This document shows positions 46,680 to 57,990 of a stretch of 64,000 nt of DNA, piece after piece. This DNA comes from Dipteris shenzhenensis (Eukaryota; Polypodiophyta; Polypodiopsida; Gleicheniales). The translations under genes and the position numbers were made by a program. Position 1 is the first letter of the stretch, and each line of letters starts with the position of its first letter. Location of the stretch: the NCBI GenBank assembly GCA_047967505.1, contig CM106538.1. One strand, given 5' to 3'. The notes under the pieces were generated by a model. That model ran no database searches and was not told where the DNA came from. It was given only the letters and a program-made list of their open reading frames with translations.

Positions 46680-48780
46680 CTACAAGTGCATTCTCTTCTA
46701 TATCAAAACCTAAATTTTCATCATCATGATTTGATGGTGATTCGAAAATGGATGATCCATCCTCATTAGCACGTCTAACAAGAACATTCTCTTTATCCCT
46801 ATGGAGACCTGATTCACCTTCCATTTGAAACTATGTGGGGCTAGAGGAGGATCCAAAAATATGTGTGCCATAGGCTGGAGCCTTCTCAAAGAGGGTGTCT
46901 ATTGTCTTCCTTAAATGCCCATCATTTGCATTGAAAATCATAAACAAGTATGCCTACTTCTTCAAGATCAAGAAAACCCAATTGTGGCTAGTTTTTGGTT
47001 CCCCTTCTTGCCCTTTTCCTTTTAAGACATGCAACTAATTCAGGAACATATTTCCCTTTCAATGGATTTGCATGTGTAGTCCTAAACCATTGCATGACAA
47101 TGGAAGTCGCTTGCTTGCATAGACTTTTTAATTTTTGCCACTTTTGCGATCCAAAATGAATGTCCAAGAGGGTCCTCTTGAGTAAGAGCTGCATCATGGA
47201 TCAAATTTTGTACAAAACCTACCCATATTTCACTGAACTCTTCTCTTCTTTGGCAAGATCTTCATGCACCAAGGTACATCTCTCATGCAAGTATGTTGAT
47301 TAAACTTCCACCTCAAGTGGTAGAATCTAAGGTTGCATATGCAATCCGGATGGAGGAAAAGATGTTGGCCATAAAAAGGGTTCGCACAAAGTAACAATGT
47401 TACTCTTGAAACGATCAAGGATGAGGGTTGTGTCCTCAAAGAAAGTATTCCACCATAATCCACTATCTCCACTTCTAGAGTATGTTTTTTGCCTTCTCAA
47501 TCAAAACTTCTCTTCTCAGACATGCATCTTTCGTAGTCAACATCCCTTCATTGAGCTTGTGCCTACTTCACCTCACTATCATCACCAAAGGTTCTTTAAG
47601 TGAAGCATGAATTTCATGAGCTAGAAAAGACAAAAATTGTAGGCCATTGATGGGTCCCAATTTAAAGGAGAGGCATATTGCTTACCATATAGACGTGTTC
47701 CTTGATCTGCTTTTTCGTTATGAGAAATTGATGTTGAAAGCTCAAGTCAATCTTTTGGTACAACATTCCTCACATTCTCCACCTTAAATAAGTCTCTTAA
47801 AATTGTAAGTCTCTTTTTAGTGATGAATGCTCATGTAGTGGAGTATAATATTCTTTCACAAGATACATCATCTCTACCAAAGTGAATGCATCATTTCTTC
47901 TAAGATTCTTGGAGAATGTACTAGACATTTAATCTATATGATCGTGAGTATGGCAAACTAGAGGAATCCAACTTTGATCTTATGAATAATTTCCTTATCC
48001 TCAACCATACACATGTATGCAAGAAATGTTTGGGTTTTATTCCTCTTAATATATCCTTAAGCTAGATATATAGTATTCTTGGAAGGGACCTTCCCACAAG
48101 GTGCAAATGTGTTGAGTTATTGTGATTGATAGATTTGGATCATTTTGTATTTGGTGATTGAAAAATACTATAACTTGGAGATTTTTGTGATACAAAAGAT
48201 ATCCCACAAGATGCATTTGCAAAAACTTCGGGTGTTCTTGAGCTTGTTGCTCTCTATGGTGCTTAAGAGTTCTACTAATTTGAGCTACATGTAAAAACAC
48301 ACAGAATTTACCAAATATACTCAAAAACTTTTAGAGAATCGATTTGTATATGTAAAAATATTGGTACCTCATTCATTGACATCCTTTATTGTCCACTCTT
48401 GAGGTTTGCATGTATACAACATACTCTCGTTCTTACTTCTTTGGGTATCTTCACATTATTAAAGAAGTTCTTCCACAATCTGCTAAAATGACTATTTCTA
48501 GTAAACTTTTCATTTACTTTCAACATCTTGTCCTTGTATAGTGTGTAAACCTCAAATCTTGTGTAATTATCCATCAACTATAATTTTCTTGTTGTGGGCA
48601 TCACTTCTACATTCATAACAAAGTAGCGTTCCATCCATGATACGACCATATGTCCAATTTGCCCAATAAGATGTGGATTCCTAAAACATCTTATCTTTTG
48701 CACACATGAAAGCCTTGCGGTACCCAAGCTATGAATTTTTTTCAAGGCTGATCTATAAATTTGCATACTCCCCAACTGAT
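46680..48780 (-). pseudogene. Decayed transposase-like gene of unknown family
   Basis: Several minus-strand segments lie in a consistent 5' to 3' order. These are VSWMERYFVMNVEVMPTTRK (about 48,640-48,581), then MDNYTRFEVYTLYKDKMLKV (48,574-48,515) with FSRLWKNFFNNVKIPKEVRT, then LKHHREQQAQEHPKFL (about 48,264-48,217). Next come a WKFNQHTCMRDVPW segment (about 47,317-47,276), EDPLGHSFWIAKVAKIKK (about 47,182-47,129), MQWFRTTHANPLKGKYVPEL, and an acidic C-terminal stretch ending IEENALVE near 46,684. The frame shifts and stops several times. The IPKEVR..C..C and HREQAQEHP features are reminiscent of DDE-type transposases seen in lower plants, but I cannot name the family. Confidence 0.4.
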
Positions 48781-49068
48781 ACTTTACCTAGTCATTTTCA
48801 AATGGGTGATTCATGGATTCAAGTAATAATCTTGTTGCACTATTCAAAACAAATCACTATGTCCTCACAGCTCTTAGCTTTCTCACACCTACTTGCCCTA
48901 AACAATTTTGAACACAACAAATGGTAGTGCATGTTTTCAAGGATTACGATCACATTTTCACGTTTGTGTTAATGGGTTATTAATGTTTGTTAATTACTCT
49001 TCCAAGTAGTGTGAAAACAACGTGATCACGTAGGTTACTGGAAAAAATCATCAGTAAACCAGATAAAT

Positions 49069-49157
49069 GTACCGCCGATACCCAAGACACTACCGATAGT
49101 AGAACTAATATTCCCAACGGTAATATTATTTCTAAGTGTCTTGGGTATTGATGGTGC
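49069..49157. repeat. Imperfect inverted repeat
   Basis: GTACCGCCGATACCCAAGACAC (49,069-49,090) is matched by TAAGTGTCTTGGGTATTGATGG (49,133-49,154) in inverse orientation, with GATACCCAAGACACT nearly perfect. The 40-nt loop contains smaller dyads around AATATT. It lies about 0.4 kb upstream of the hAT coding region and might be a terminal or subterminal repeat, or an independent MITE. Confidence 0.6.
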
Positions 49158-49562
49158 TATGGGGTGTAGATTCCTAGTTTCTCGTGCACCCCAAGGCTAT
49201 ATATCGATGGAAATGACGATAGAGGCTCGTCATTCAAACCGGTTGTGGTTCATATCCCGATAAGTTGGGAAAGAAAGTGAACCACGATTTGGATCTAAAT
49301 AGTTGTAAGGCTAAGTGGGTTAGAGTGAGTCAGCATTCATTATACCTCTGGGTGTGGTTTGCTCCTCTGATTCCCTGCATCTTGGAGAAATAGTAGACCA
49401 AGAACACAACGGCTAGTGGATGCGAGTGTTTGTTGTGTGTTCTTGAGGGTGGTCTATACTCCGACTCCTTGTGTTTTGGGAAACTTGCGGACCACAATCA
49501 TGAGTGGCAATGAATGCAATTGTTAGTGAGCAGTCTTGACTCTTAAGCTAAGGGCCTTAGGT

Positions 49563-52145
49563 ATGGAGAGAAGGGGGAGACGTAATGGCAATGACTTGAG
49601 TAAAAATAGGGCACGTGTTGCGACTACGAATACACTATCAAAAATGCCTGAAATTAGAAATGCTCGTTCACAATCTTCAAGACGAGTTGTGACTAGGAAA
49701 ATTGTGGATGCATCGAGTCATGCCCATGCCAGTATTGATATGCATGAAAATGTTCCCGGGGTTGAAGAAGGAGTTGTAGAAGAGGATCTCATTGCCGAAA
49801 TGGGCACTACCCCAACGCTTGATCCACCCTGTGAGGTTGTTAACCAAGATACGGGGAGAGGATTTATGTGGGTGTCACAATCCTCTCAAAGAGTTGTTCC
49901 ACGTGCACAGGGGGAAAAACGTAAGTCACATGGTCCAAAGTGGGACTTTGTTATTAATATTCATGATTATGTTGAGTGGAAATGCAAGTATTGTGAAATA
50001 CAAAAATCTGGGGGAGCGCCTCGCATAAGGGGCCACTTGCTTGGTGACTCAAGAAAGGGCATTCATCATTGTGTGGCCCCAAGTGCTGCTGTAGCAACTC
50101 ATACCTTGACAGAGAAGATGCAAGCTTCTAAAAAATACGAAGAAGATCAATTTGGGAAAGTCAAGGTATAAATGGAGTAGAGTCTGTAAGCATACACGGT
50201 GATATAAGTACTAGTGTTGCAAGCTCCCATGCCAGAACTCCTTGTGTGGATACTAGCATGCAAGATAGATTGCCACCTATGGCTCGTGAAGCTAGATCGG
50301 CAACTGCTACTCCTAACTTGAGGCAACCCACGATAGTTGAGAGCATCTGGGTTCAAGACTTGGAGGATGCACAGTATGTACTTGGTAGATCAATCTTGCA
50401 TGATCAGGATATCCACTGAGTATGGTCGATAATGATGATATAAGAGGGGCAGGGAATTGCATTGCTAACTATAGGCTGGGCTTCTTGCGTACGTCATTGT
50501 TAGATAAGGCATATGCAAAAGAGAAAGAGCACATAAATCGTAGCATTTTCGAGCAACTACATAACATCGGATGCACAATTGTCTCAGATGGGTGGACAAG
50601 CATAAATCACCATGCTTTATTGAATGTGATGGTTATATCACCATGTGGGGAGGCCTTCCACACATCAATTGATGCCTTACATGTAAAGAAGTCGGGGACA
50701 TATATGGTTGGTGTGTTATCCAAGGTTATAAGAGAGTTAGGCTTTGAAAACATTGTTCAGGTTGTCATGGATAATACCAAGAGTTGTTAAAAGGTGGGAA
50801 GAATATTGCTAAGGGAGTATACCAATTTATGTGCATCTGCACGCTGTACACATACTTTAAATCTTGCATTGAAAGATTGGTATAAACAAGTGCCATGGTT
50901 CAAAGAGATTGTTTGTGAGGCTCGAGACATCGTCAAGTTAGTACGATCGAAGCAACGTCTCGAAGCAACCTTTATGTCTCGTGATGGTTCTACCATGTTG
51001 CAATTGCCAGCAACCACGAGAGTTGCCACGTACTTCTACACTTTTCAATATCTAGTGAAAAATAGGAGTTTTCTTATAGAGATATTTCATTGTGATGCAT
51101 TTTGAACGATGGATGTCAGAGTTGACTGATAGGGCGACAAAGGAGAAAATGCATGACTTGAAGAAACATTGGGATCCCCTGCATTATGGAAACGGTTTGA
51201 GGATGCTGCTAATGCTATGAAACCTATTTTACATGCGCTTAGGGCATTGGACTCAAAGTCTCCAACAATCGGAAAAGCATGGATGCACTTTTGGAGTATT
51301 GAGCAAGCTCTTATTGCGAGAAACCCCCCTACTCGCTCGGGCCAAGAGAATGAGAGGACCATTTAATGCTACAAAATGCAAGGAATTATGGCAATTGTTT
51401 GGGCCGTGATGGTGGGAGCAAGCTCATAATCCATTGCATAGTGGTGGGTACCTTTTAGACCCCGAGTGGTGGAATATGAAGCCCAAGAGATCCCAATTAT
51501 TATGCATGACTTTCATAAGGTGGTGCGACAATATTATCCCCACAACCATGAGTTTGCAAAGTGTTGTAACGAGTGGTGCGACAATATTATCCCCACAACC
51601 ATGAGTTTGCAAAGTGTTGTAACGAGTTAGCCAAGTATCGATGCAAGGAGGGGTTGTTTGCATCGAGCAATGTTCAAGTATTGGCAAAAACTACATCTGC
51701 TTGAAAATGGTGGATGATGAATTGTGGCACGTGTGAGCTTCTACACTCGATTGTAATGAGGGTTCTTTCTCAAACATGCTCAAACTCGAGCTTAGAAAGA
51801 AACTTGAGTCATTACAAGTACATTCACAATACTTTACAAAATAGACTTCTAGAGGATCGGGCTGAGAAGTTAGTGTACATCTATGCCAATCATAAAATCC
51901 TAGAAACATTAGGGGATGTGCGATATGAGGAGAAAGTTCCAAAATGGATCTACGATATCCATCGTTACAGATTCCAGAACCCCAACAAGAGGATGAAACT
52001 GGGACTGATGGTGCAACATCCGAGGAAGATAGCGACGATGAGGAGGATGAATCTAATGAAGATGAAGGAAATAATATTCGCCTGCCACATGGGTTTGAAG
52101 ATGAGAAAATTGATGATGAACATGATGAGGATAGTGACTCGTGAA
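49563..52145 (+). mobile_element. hAT-superfamily transposase gene (DUF659 type), disabled
   Basis: From ATG 49,563 the first block (to 50,171) has a BED-like zinc finger (WKCKYC, then GGAPRIRGHLLGD and GIHHCVAPS). The block 50,422-51,105 carries the DUF659 region (CTIVSDGWTSINHHALLNVM, VVMDNTKSC, CTHTLNLALKDW), which includes the first catalytic Asp area. Later blocks give PSIGKAWMHFW-like sequence and, at about 51,750-51,920, the hATC dimerisation region (MRVLSQTCSNSSLERNLSHY, LVYIYANHKILE). An acidic tail ends near 52,145. Three or more frameshifts or stops, one caused by a 53-bp duplication, make it non-functional. Terminal inverted repeats and the 8-bp target duplication were not found. 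Confidence 0.88.
51520..51625. repeat. Perfect 53-bp tandem duplication in the hAT gene
   Basis: Copies 51,520-51,572 and 51,573-51,625 are identical by eye (GTGGTGCGACAATATTATCC to GTTGTAACGA). The length is not a multiple of three, so the duplication shifts the frame. Perfect identity points to a recent event. Confidence 0.95.
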
Positions 52146-52199
52146 TTGTGGCAATGATGGCAACAGGGTTTTGAATGTCTCATTGTATTCTGAATGTAT

Positions 52200-53010
52200 T
52201 CTTGTTTTTTGATTGCAGGTTGCGATTTAGGGTTGGATAAGAATTGTCTTGCTATGCATTGTAAATGTCTTGTGTTTAGGGTTTGGGCTTTGCTTCTTCC
52301 GTGTCGCCATTGCATAGGCTTCTAGGTGTGGTTATGCCAATTATTGTGCTCTTGACCAAGTTCAATTAATCAAGAGCATGGCAACTGGCATACCACTCTG
52401 TCTCATATGCAATAGAGTTCTATGTGAGGACGTGCAGAGGAAACATGTGCAAAGTTTAATTGTGAGAGAAAGAGATGGAGAGAGCACTTGTGATGAAAGT
52501 GCATATAATTATATTTCAATGGCAAATAGAAAATGCTTTTAAAGTTTACTTTAATAGCTTATAATTATTAAAGTTTAAAGTTTACTTTATATAAGGTTGC
52601 ATAGTGTTTTACATTCCAAATTCCAATTGATGCAACCATAGCCTTCCTTAAATTATTTATTATGAAATAGCCATAGCTTTCCTTTATGCAATTAAATTAT
52701 TTATTTTCAATTAACCAAAGCGTTCCTTAAATTATTTATTATGAAATAATATATTGACACTATGCCAATTGATGACGTTAGGATGCATATGAATTTTTCG
52801 ATTACATAGTACAAAATAATTATGAACATTGGATGCATTTGAATTAATAACTAAGCAGTTAAATATATGAATCCCACCACATCATATAGTACACCATCAT
52901 AACTTCAATGAACTTAAAACAAAGGCATATATTTTCATAATAAAGACATTGTATACATGGTCATGAACTTCATTCAATGTCATGGTCTTGGATACAACTG
53001 TCCTAAGCCC
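52200..53010. other. AT-rich DNA between the hAT gene and the RING relic
   Basis: Contains repeated AAATTATTTATTATGAAATA segments (about 52,650-52,750) but no coding signal. The hAT 3' terminus probably lies here but is not recognisable. Confidence 0.4.
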
Positions 53011-54300
53011 AACACCATGTACAATACCCCATTGATAATTGGGCTTTACAAAGTGGACAAATTAACCTAGTTGGCAAGTAATCTACTAGACAATAAAGAT
53101 GAAATTTGTGGCCGCAAGCCAAAGAGTAATAGCCAGTACAATTATCAAACAAGCATTGGCATATTGGGCACGATCAGTTGTCTGGGCTATCAGAGGGAAG
53201 GGGTTCCACGGCATATGGTTGTGACAATGGATGGTGACAAAATAGCTAACCGCGCCTCTACACTTACATCTCCGATTAGTGTTGCACGTGCTTCGTGGAC
53301 CTCTTGCCGCAACCGCGTGTTGAGATCCTCTAAGCTCTTCAATTGGACACGTAGAGCAATATTCTCGTTCTACAACTCTGGCTCAAGCATTGGACCTGCT
53401 CAAACCGGCTCACGTTCTCTTCGTGAAGTTATGCCACTTGTTGCTCCAATGGGCCACGTGCATCCTCCAATGCCGTAAACAATTGAGATTGGATGATCGT
53501 CACTTTTGTACGGCCATGCGTATGCTTGTCCTTGTACGAGGAGAAGTCCACATGTATACCCTTAATGAAGTGCACATACAAGAATTTGACGAAGTACATC
53601 ACCACTTCATTATGATGTGAGACCTTTCCATATACCTCGATGTAGATTTCCCTGGCATTTTGCCGAATCCATTCGTCTCGGCACCTCCCGTGTTGATCTA
53701 AAGCTTAGGTTTGAGTACTTCATCTCCCTCTATTCTTCTGCGTCTTCTCGCCTGACTGCCTGAGCCTGCCTCTTCATCTGCCTCTAAGGTCAGATTGCCT
53801 GGAGCTCTTGTTTGAAGACTAGCTTATGTACTTCTTTCCATTGCATGGCTGCAAAACCAACGCCCATGGTGTCAATTGCTATTCAGATACTTATTGATAA
53901 TATCTTTAAACAAATTTTAAATTATTAAAACATACAGACCTCCAGGTTGAGCGTACACAGATGTACACGCAATAATCTCTAACACATGCTCCGACGTTGT
54001 GTTGGCAACCCTACGTAGTCGCTCAAACTATAACTATTGATGCTCGACATGTCGTGCCTCCTCTTGTGTGTCAATGGACGCTTGCCTACTCTTCTGGAGA
54101 CTTCCTCCTCCCTGTGCCGAGGAGTAGTATCCTCTCCTTGTGACATTTTCCAAAAGTGTAGTGTGGATATTGTAGTTCAAATAGCTCAATATAGATAAAT
54201 GCCCTGAGTGTAGTATCCAAAGTCTGCATGCATCAAAATCAATATTTGTGAGTTCATCTTGTGTGAGATAGGACACAAAAGGTGCAAATGTCACGTACAA
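53010..54300 (-). pseudogene. Broken coding unit ending in a RING-H2 finger
   Basis: On the minus strand the last block reads CPICQCLFDNC, then YYSLACGHKFHLYCLVDY and ICPLC (about 53,185-53,060). This is a complete RING-H2 spacing (C-x2-C, C-x-H-x2-H-x2-C, C-x2-C), the signature of E3 ubiquitin ligases, with a stop about 12 codons later. Upstream, in other frames, are a heptad-rich segment (VQLKSLEDLNTRLRQEVHEA, about 53,355-53,290), a block IYIEVYGKVSHHNEVVMYFV (about 53,655-53,595) and a block at 54,300-53,941. Frameshifts and stops separate the blocks. It could be a decayed host gene or a transposon ORF. The middle part faintly recalls plant En/Spm-type transposase relatives. I cannot decide. 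Confidence 0.4.
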
Positions 54301-54664
54301 TATGCTTGATGAAAGATGATGTTACAAATGCCATGCAAAATGTACATGTTGCAATCTTGAATGAATGCTTTCAAATGTTGCAATCTTTACACTAGTTCCT
54401 ACTATTACATGCTACTAAGATTACATGAAACATAGCAAGAGCTAACTATAGATTACAGCAAAGTCAAAAGTGCCAAGAACGAGTCCTTAGTCCTCATAAA
54501 CAAAGTTTTTACACAAAACTAGTCTCGATAGACCTCATGGCACCAATGAGCTCAACAACTTGTAACAAGGAGCTTTTTTTTTCAACCATTGACCCACACA
54601 CTTTGCCACGGGGTCTCTTTCTATTTTGGCTCTCTCTCTCTCCTTCCCACACGCTTTTTTTTTA

Positions 54665-54670
<6 letters not shown>

Positions 54671-54723
<53 letters not shown>

Positions 54724-54728
54724 AGTTT

Positions 54729-54812
<84 letters not shown>
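54671..54812. repeat. Duplicated compound CT/CA microsatellite
   Basis: CT run 54,671-54,698 into CA run 54,699-54,724, then GTTTG, then CT run 54,730-54,763 into CA run 54,766-54,806. The compound unit is present twice. The long frames across it are repeat translations. Confidence 0.93.
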
Positions 54813-54815
<3 letters not shown>

Positions 54816-54987
54816 TGCGGAGTTTGCAAATCATTCGAACTTTCCTATACATGGCTTCCATCACATGTTGCAAATTAATCATTTATTTTTCTTGACAATT
54901 GTTTTTCTTTGATAGAACCAACTTGAAGGTAGTGCTCACGAGTACTCGTACTCGCTTGTTTTTCTACGGGCAACTCAAACTTGGGTC

Positions 54988-55314
54988 TTGCTTGGTAAGT
55001 CAAGAAGCAGAAGCCGAAGCAAAAGCAAAGGATGCATATGTACTCACAAGTTGTGCAATTATCCTCCCACAAGCCTCCATGCTCTTATCTTGGAAGGAGT
55101 GGATGCATTTTTGAAACTTATCGTGCCTTTGAAGCACAACTCAGCTGCCATTGAAATTGAGAAAGCCATTGTGATTCCTGCATTGCTCAGTGAGGATTGC
55201 CAACTACTGCTGCCTGCAATATGGTGGAGCAAAGCTCCTCTATATGCTGGAGGTTGCACTCTGTTTGGGTGTTGTGTTGCTAAGGGAAGCCCCTTCACTT
55301 TGGAGTTGGGGTAA
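54988..55314 (+). other. Open frame of unknown status
   Basis: An open stretch with an Arg/Ser/Lys-rich start (KSRSRSRSKSKG) and a non-repetitive remainder (LEGVDAFLKLIVPLKHN and AIEIEKAIVIPALLS). It has no recognised domain and an overlapping frame on the other strand is similarly open. It could be an exon fragment, or chance. Confidence 0.2.
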
Positions 55315-55319
55315 AAAAT

Positions 55320-55901
55320 ACATGTTCAATAACATATTATTGCTGGTATTTGTAACTGAGCCACGATCTTCTCAGTCATCTAAACCTTTCTTTTGGTCAG
55401 AAAAACTGGAATCAAGGAAAGGGGGTTGGCAAATACTCTAGCACAAGCTCCCGAACAGACAGTTGTAAATCATGGCCACTATCAAACATGTTGGGATGTG
55501 TCTTGGATGGCCCATGCTATGCCGAGACTAACACCCTATGGCTGCAGACATGAATTAAGGGCCACGGGTCTGAGTCTGTTGTTGTCACAGGCAGGTTTGT
55601 GCAGATATCACACATCATCGTTACTTCTAGAAGCACTGCTTGCTGCACAATGGGTAGGATGTTCGACACTACAACCAAAGGGATGGGTATGTGTGTGGAA
55701 CCCAAAGAAAAACACAGGAAGCAAGGGTGGTGGAAAGACAAAGACAACAGAAGAAAATTTATTAAGGTTTGTGAGAGGCCAAAAAGGCCTATGAGACAGG
55801 ATGAATTACATTATGCTCAAATACCACTAGAGGTGTCTAGCACACCTCTGCCGCTGTAAAGGAACTATAAAACAAATAATGGAAAGGAGCTACATCTCAT
55901 C

Positions 55902-55936
<35 letters not shown>

Positions 55937-56140
55937 AGTAGTGGTAAAATATGTGCGATCAGCATAAAGCCATCAGTGGAAAACCAATCCAAGCCATGCC
56001 TTGTCAAGCGAAAACTCACCTATATCCTCTCAGCCATATTTCAGCCTTTTAAATCAAAACTCTAATTCTCTGCTTTCAATAACTTTGAGTTCTTCTCAAG
56101 ACTCTATTAATAATCACAGCAACGTCACCAGCATCTAATC
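55320..56140. other. Intergenic DNA with a GA microsatellite
   Basis: GA run at about 55,904-55,935. Overlapping frames on both strands at 55,393-55,859 have no recognisable domain. Otherwise nothing seen. Confidence 0.4.
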
Positions 56141-56141
56141 A

Positions 56142-56520
56142 ATGAGCCACTCTCCCCTCGTGATTACTCCAGGATACATTGCCTGCTTCATGTTTATAAT
56201 TTTTTATTTCCAAAATGTCATTGCTTGCTTCAGAGTACTCCTTATTCGATCAGCTGCAGTGGCTTTCATATCCACTTCCATCAGTCCATCTGCTACCCTG
56301 TGCTGGTGAGCTGCTCTCCCCCTCATGGTTACTCCAGATACATTTTCATATCCCTTGCATGCTTAATGTTAACAAAAATTAGTTCAAAATGTCATTGCTT
56401 GCCCCAGACTACTCCTTGACTGCTTTAGATTGTGAACGTTGACTTCTGCTGCTTGTTGGATCAGTTACACTGGATTTCATGTCTACTTCCATTGGTCCAT
56501 CTGCTACCCTGTGCGAGTTA
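56142..56520 (-). repeat. Tandem duplication covering the 3' part of the RPAC2 last exon
   Basis: Segment A (about 56,142-56,308) repeats segment B (about 56,309-56,520). Shared landmarks are CTCATGGTTACTCC or CTCGTGATTACTCC, AAAATGTCATTGCTTGC, and CATCTGCTACCCTGTG. Segment B contains the end of the RPAC2 coding exon and its 3' flank. Segment A is a diverged copy downstream on the minus strand and still has a 31-codon open stretch (RVADGLMEVDMKA...). Confidence 0.8.
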
Positions 56521-57372
56521 ACCGCATTATCAAAAGTTGTCCTGACATGCTGACACATTACTATTAAATCTTGTAGGGCATCTTTAAGAACATCCTTTGC
56601 TGGAGCACCTGAAGAAAAACAAAAATTAAAAGACATTTACATTCTGAAAGAGAGTGTAATTTAGAGACATCTGTCAGAGACCAAAGTGGTAGAGCCTCAA
56701 TGATACTATCTAAGAAGCTAAACAGAAAAAAAATTATTCTTCTTATTTATGGGCGGGGTGGGGGGGCGGGGGATGTTGGGGGTTGTGGGGTGGTGTAGAA
56801 CCTGTAGTCTGGATTCTGATGTTAACGCGATTCTCAGATGGATGGGGAACACTGTAGCCACAGAATTCAACTCGAGGACTGCATCAAGAACATTGATCAA
56901 AATCAGAACCTATGTTTTATCAATAGAAAAGCCACCCCTTAATCTTGAAAGCTAACGTTTGAGAGAAGCTCAAGGTGTGAAGTCCTAGCTCAACTACTTC
57001 AATAAATTAAATTGACAAGCCACACAATTATGGTTAGCATTATGCCAATATGGAACACACTGATGAATATTCAAGAAGGTATTTAGTTCAAAAATATGGA
57101 ACACACAATCTTGCACTAAGCTGTGCATGAAAAGAAAAGAATTTCTATTTGTTGAAAATCCGTTTCAGGTATATGCAGTGCAGCTGGAGCAGTATACCAA
57201 ATACTAGGCATACTAGACAAAAAAACACACACCAGAAGAAAGGTATAGAAATGTCTCACTCATGATTTAGGACATATCGCAGAGAATTGCCGAGCGTATG
57301 GTCTTCATCCATCAAGGAAAAAGTGGATGCCCGAGGATCATCATCTGATCCAAGCTCCATCATGGTCGCCAT
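56409..57372 (-). CDS. DNA-directed RNA polymerases I and III subunit RPAC2 (AC19-like), 3 exons
   Basis: Minus-strand exons 57,372-57,260, 56,878-56,802 and 56,608-56,409 join in frame (113+77+200 nt) to a 129-residue protein. AC19/RPAC2 is the small alpha-like subunit that pairs with AC40 to nucleate assembly of RNA polymerases I and III. Exon 1 encodes [20 protein letters not shown], exon 2 [20 protein letters not shown], exon 3 [18 protein letters not shown], which match the family in order. The rest of the C-terminus is polar and family-variable. Both introns are GT-AG (GA/gtgaga to gatgcag; ACAG/gttcta to cttcag). Translation may begin at ATG 57,372 or at the ATGs 9 and 12 nt downstream; family starts resemble MELGS at the third. 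TGCAG just upstream of the ATG suggests a 5'-leader intron. No disabling change seen. Confidence 0.88.
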
Positions 57373-57584
57373 CTCTGCACAAGCATACACATGAGAATAT
57401 ATGCAAAAGGGTTAGACTTGGAAAGACTGTTATTCACCTGATGGCACAGACAGACCAGATGATGTGATCAAAGCATTAATGACTAAAGTACTTTTTGCCT
57501 ATAAATTACAACTCGTCACCTATTCCAAGAAAGTAATCATGTATCGCAATGATTCGTTACAGGCTTTAAAAGAGATGTCAGGAT

Positions 57585-57770
57585 CAGTTGCATTCCTCCC
57601 GGCGCACTGGTGTAGCAGGGCATGATGGATCAACAGCTAGGGCATTGCTGGGATCATTTCCAGGGAGTTTCTTTCTCTGTAAAGGTACAGAAGTGGAATT
57701 TTCTCTAGCAGATGCACAGGTTCGCTCATCTACAAAATATTCGCTCTGTGGAAATAACTTAAGAATCATT
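57585..57770 (-). other. Possible exon of an unknown gene upstream of RPAC2
   Basis: A 61-codon minus-strand frame contains ASARENSTSVPLQRKKLPGN and ends VRREECN. It reads like a non-repetitive protein, but I recognise no family and no clear splice sites. It might be part of the RPAC2 leader transcript, a neighbouring gene, or chance. Confidence 0.2.
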
Positions 57771-57990
57771 GTAGCAATTGCATGATGCTCATATCTGTTT
57801 TTTGGATATGTTCCCTGAGGGAGAATGTATTGTGTGTCTAGTTAGAAGCAGCACACTCCTGACATTCACTTAAGACACTAGCGTTAAAGTAACCACGCTT
57901 GTCAATACCAATTCAGGCCAGCAGCACTCCCTCTGAGGAGTGTGGTAAGAGGCAAAATGTCCCTACAAGACCATGGCTTGCCAGTGGTCA

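Noticed and set aside
55393-55860. Pair of overlapping frames (133 and 86 codons)
   Set aside because: No recognisable family; the sequence is also open on the opposite strand, so coding is unsupported.
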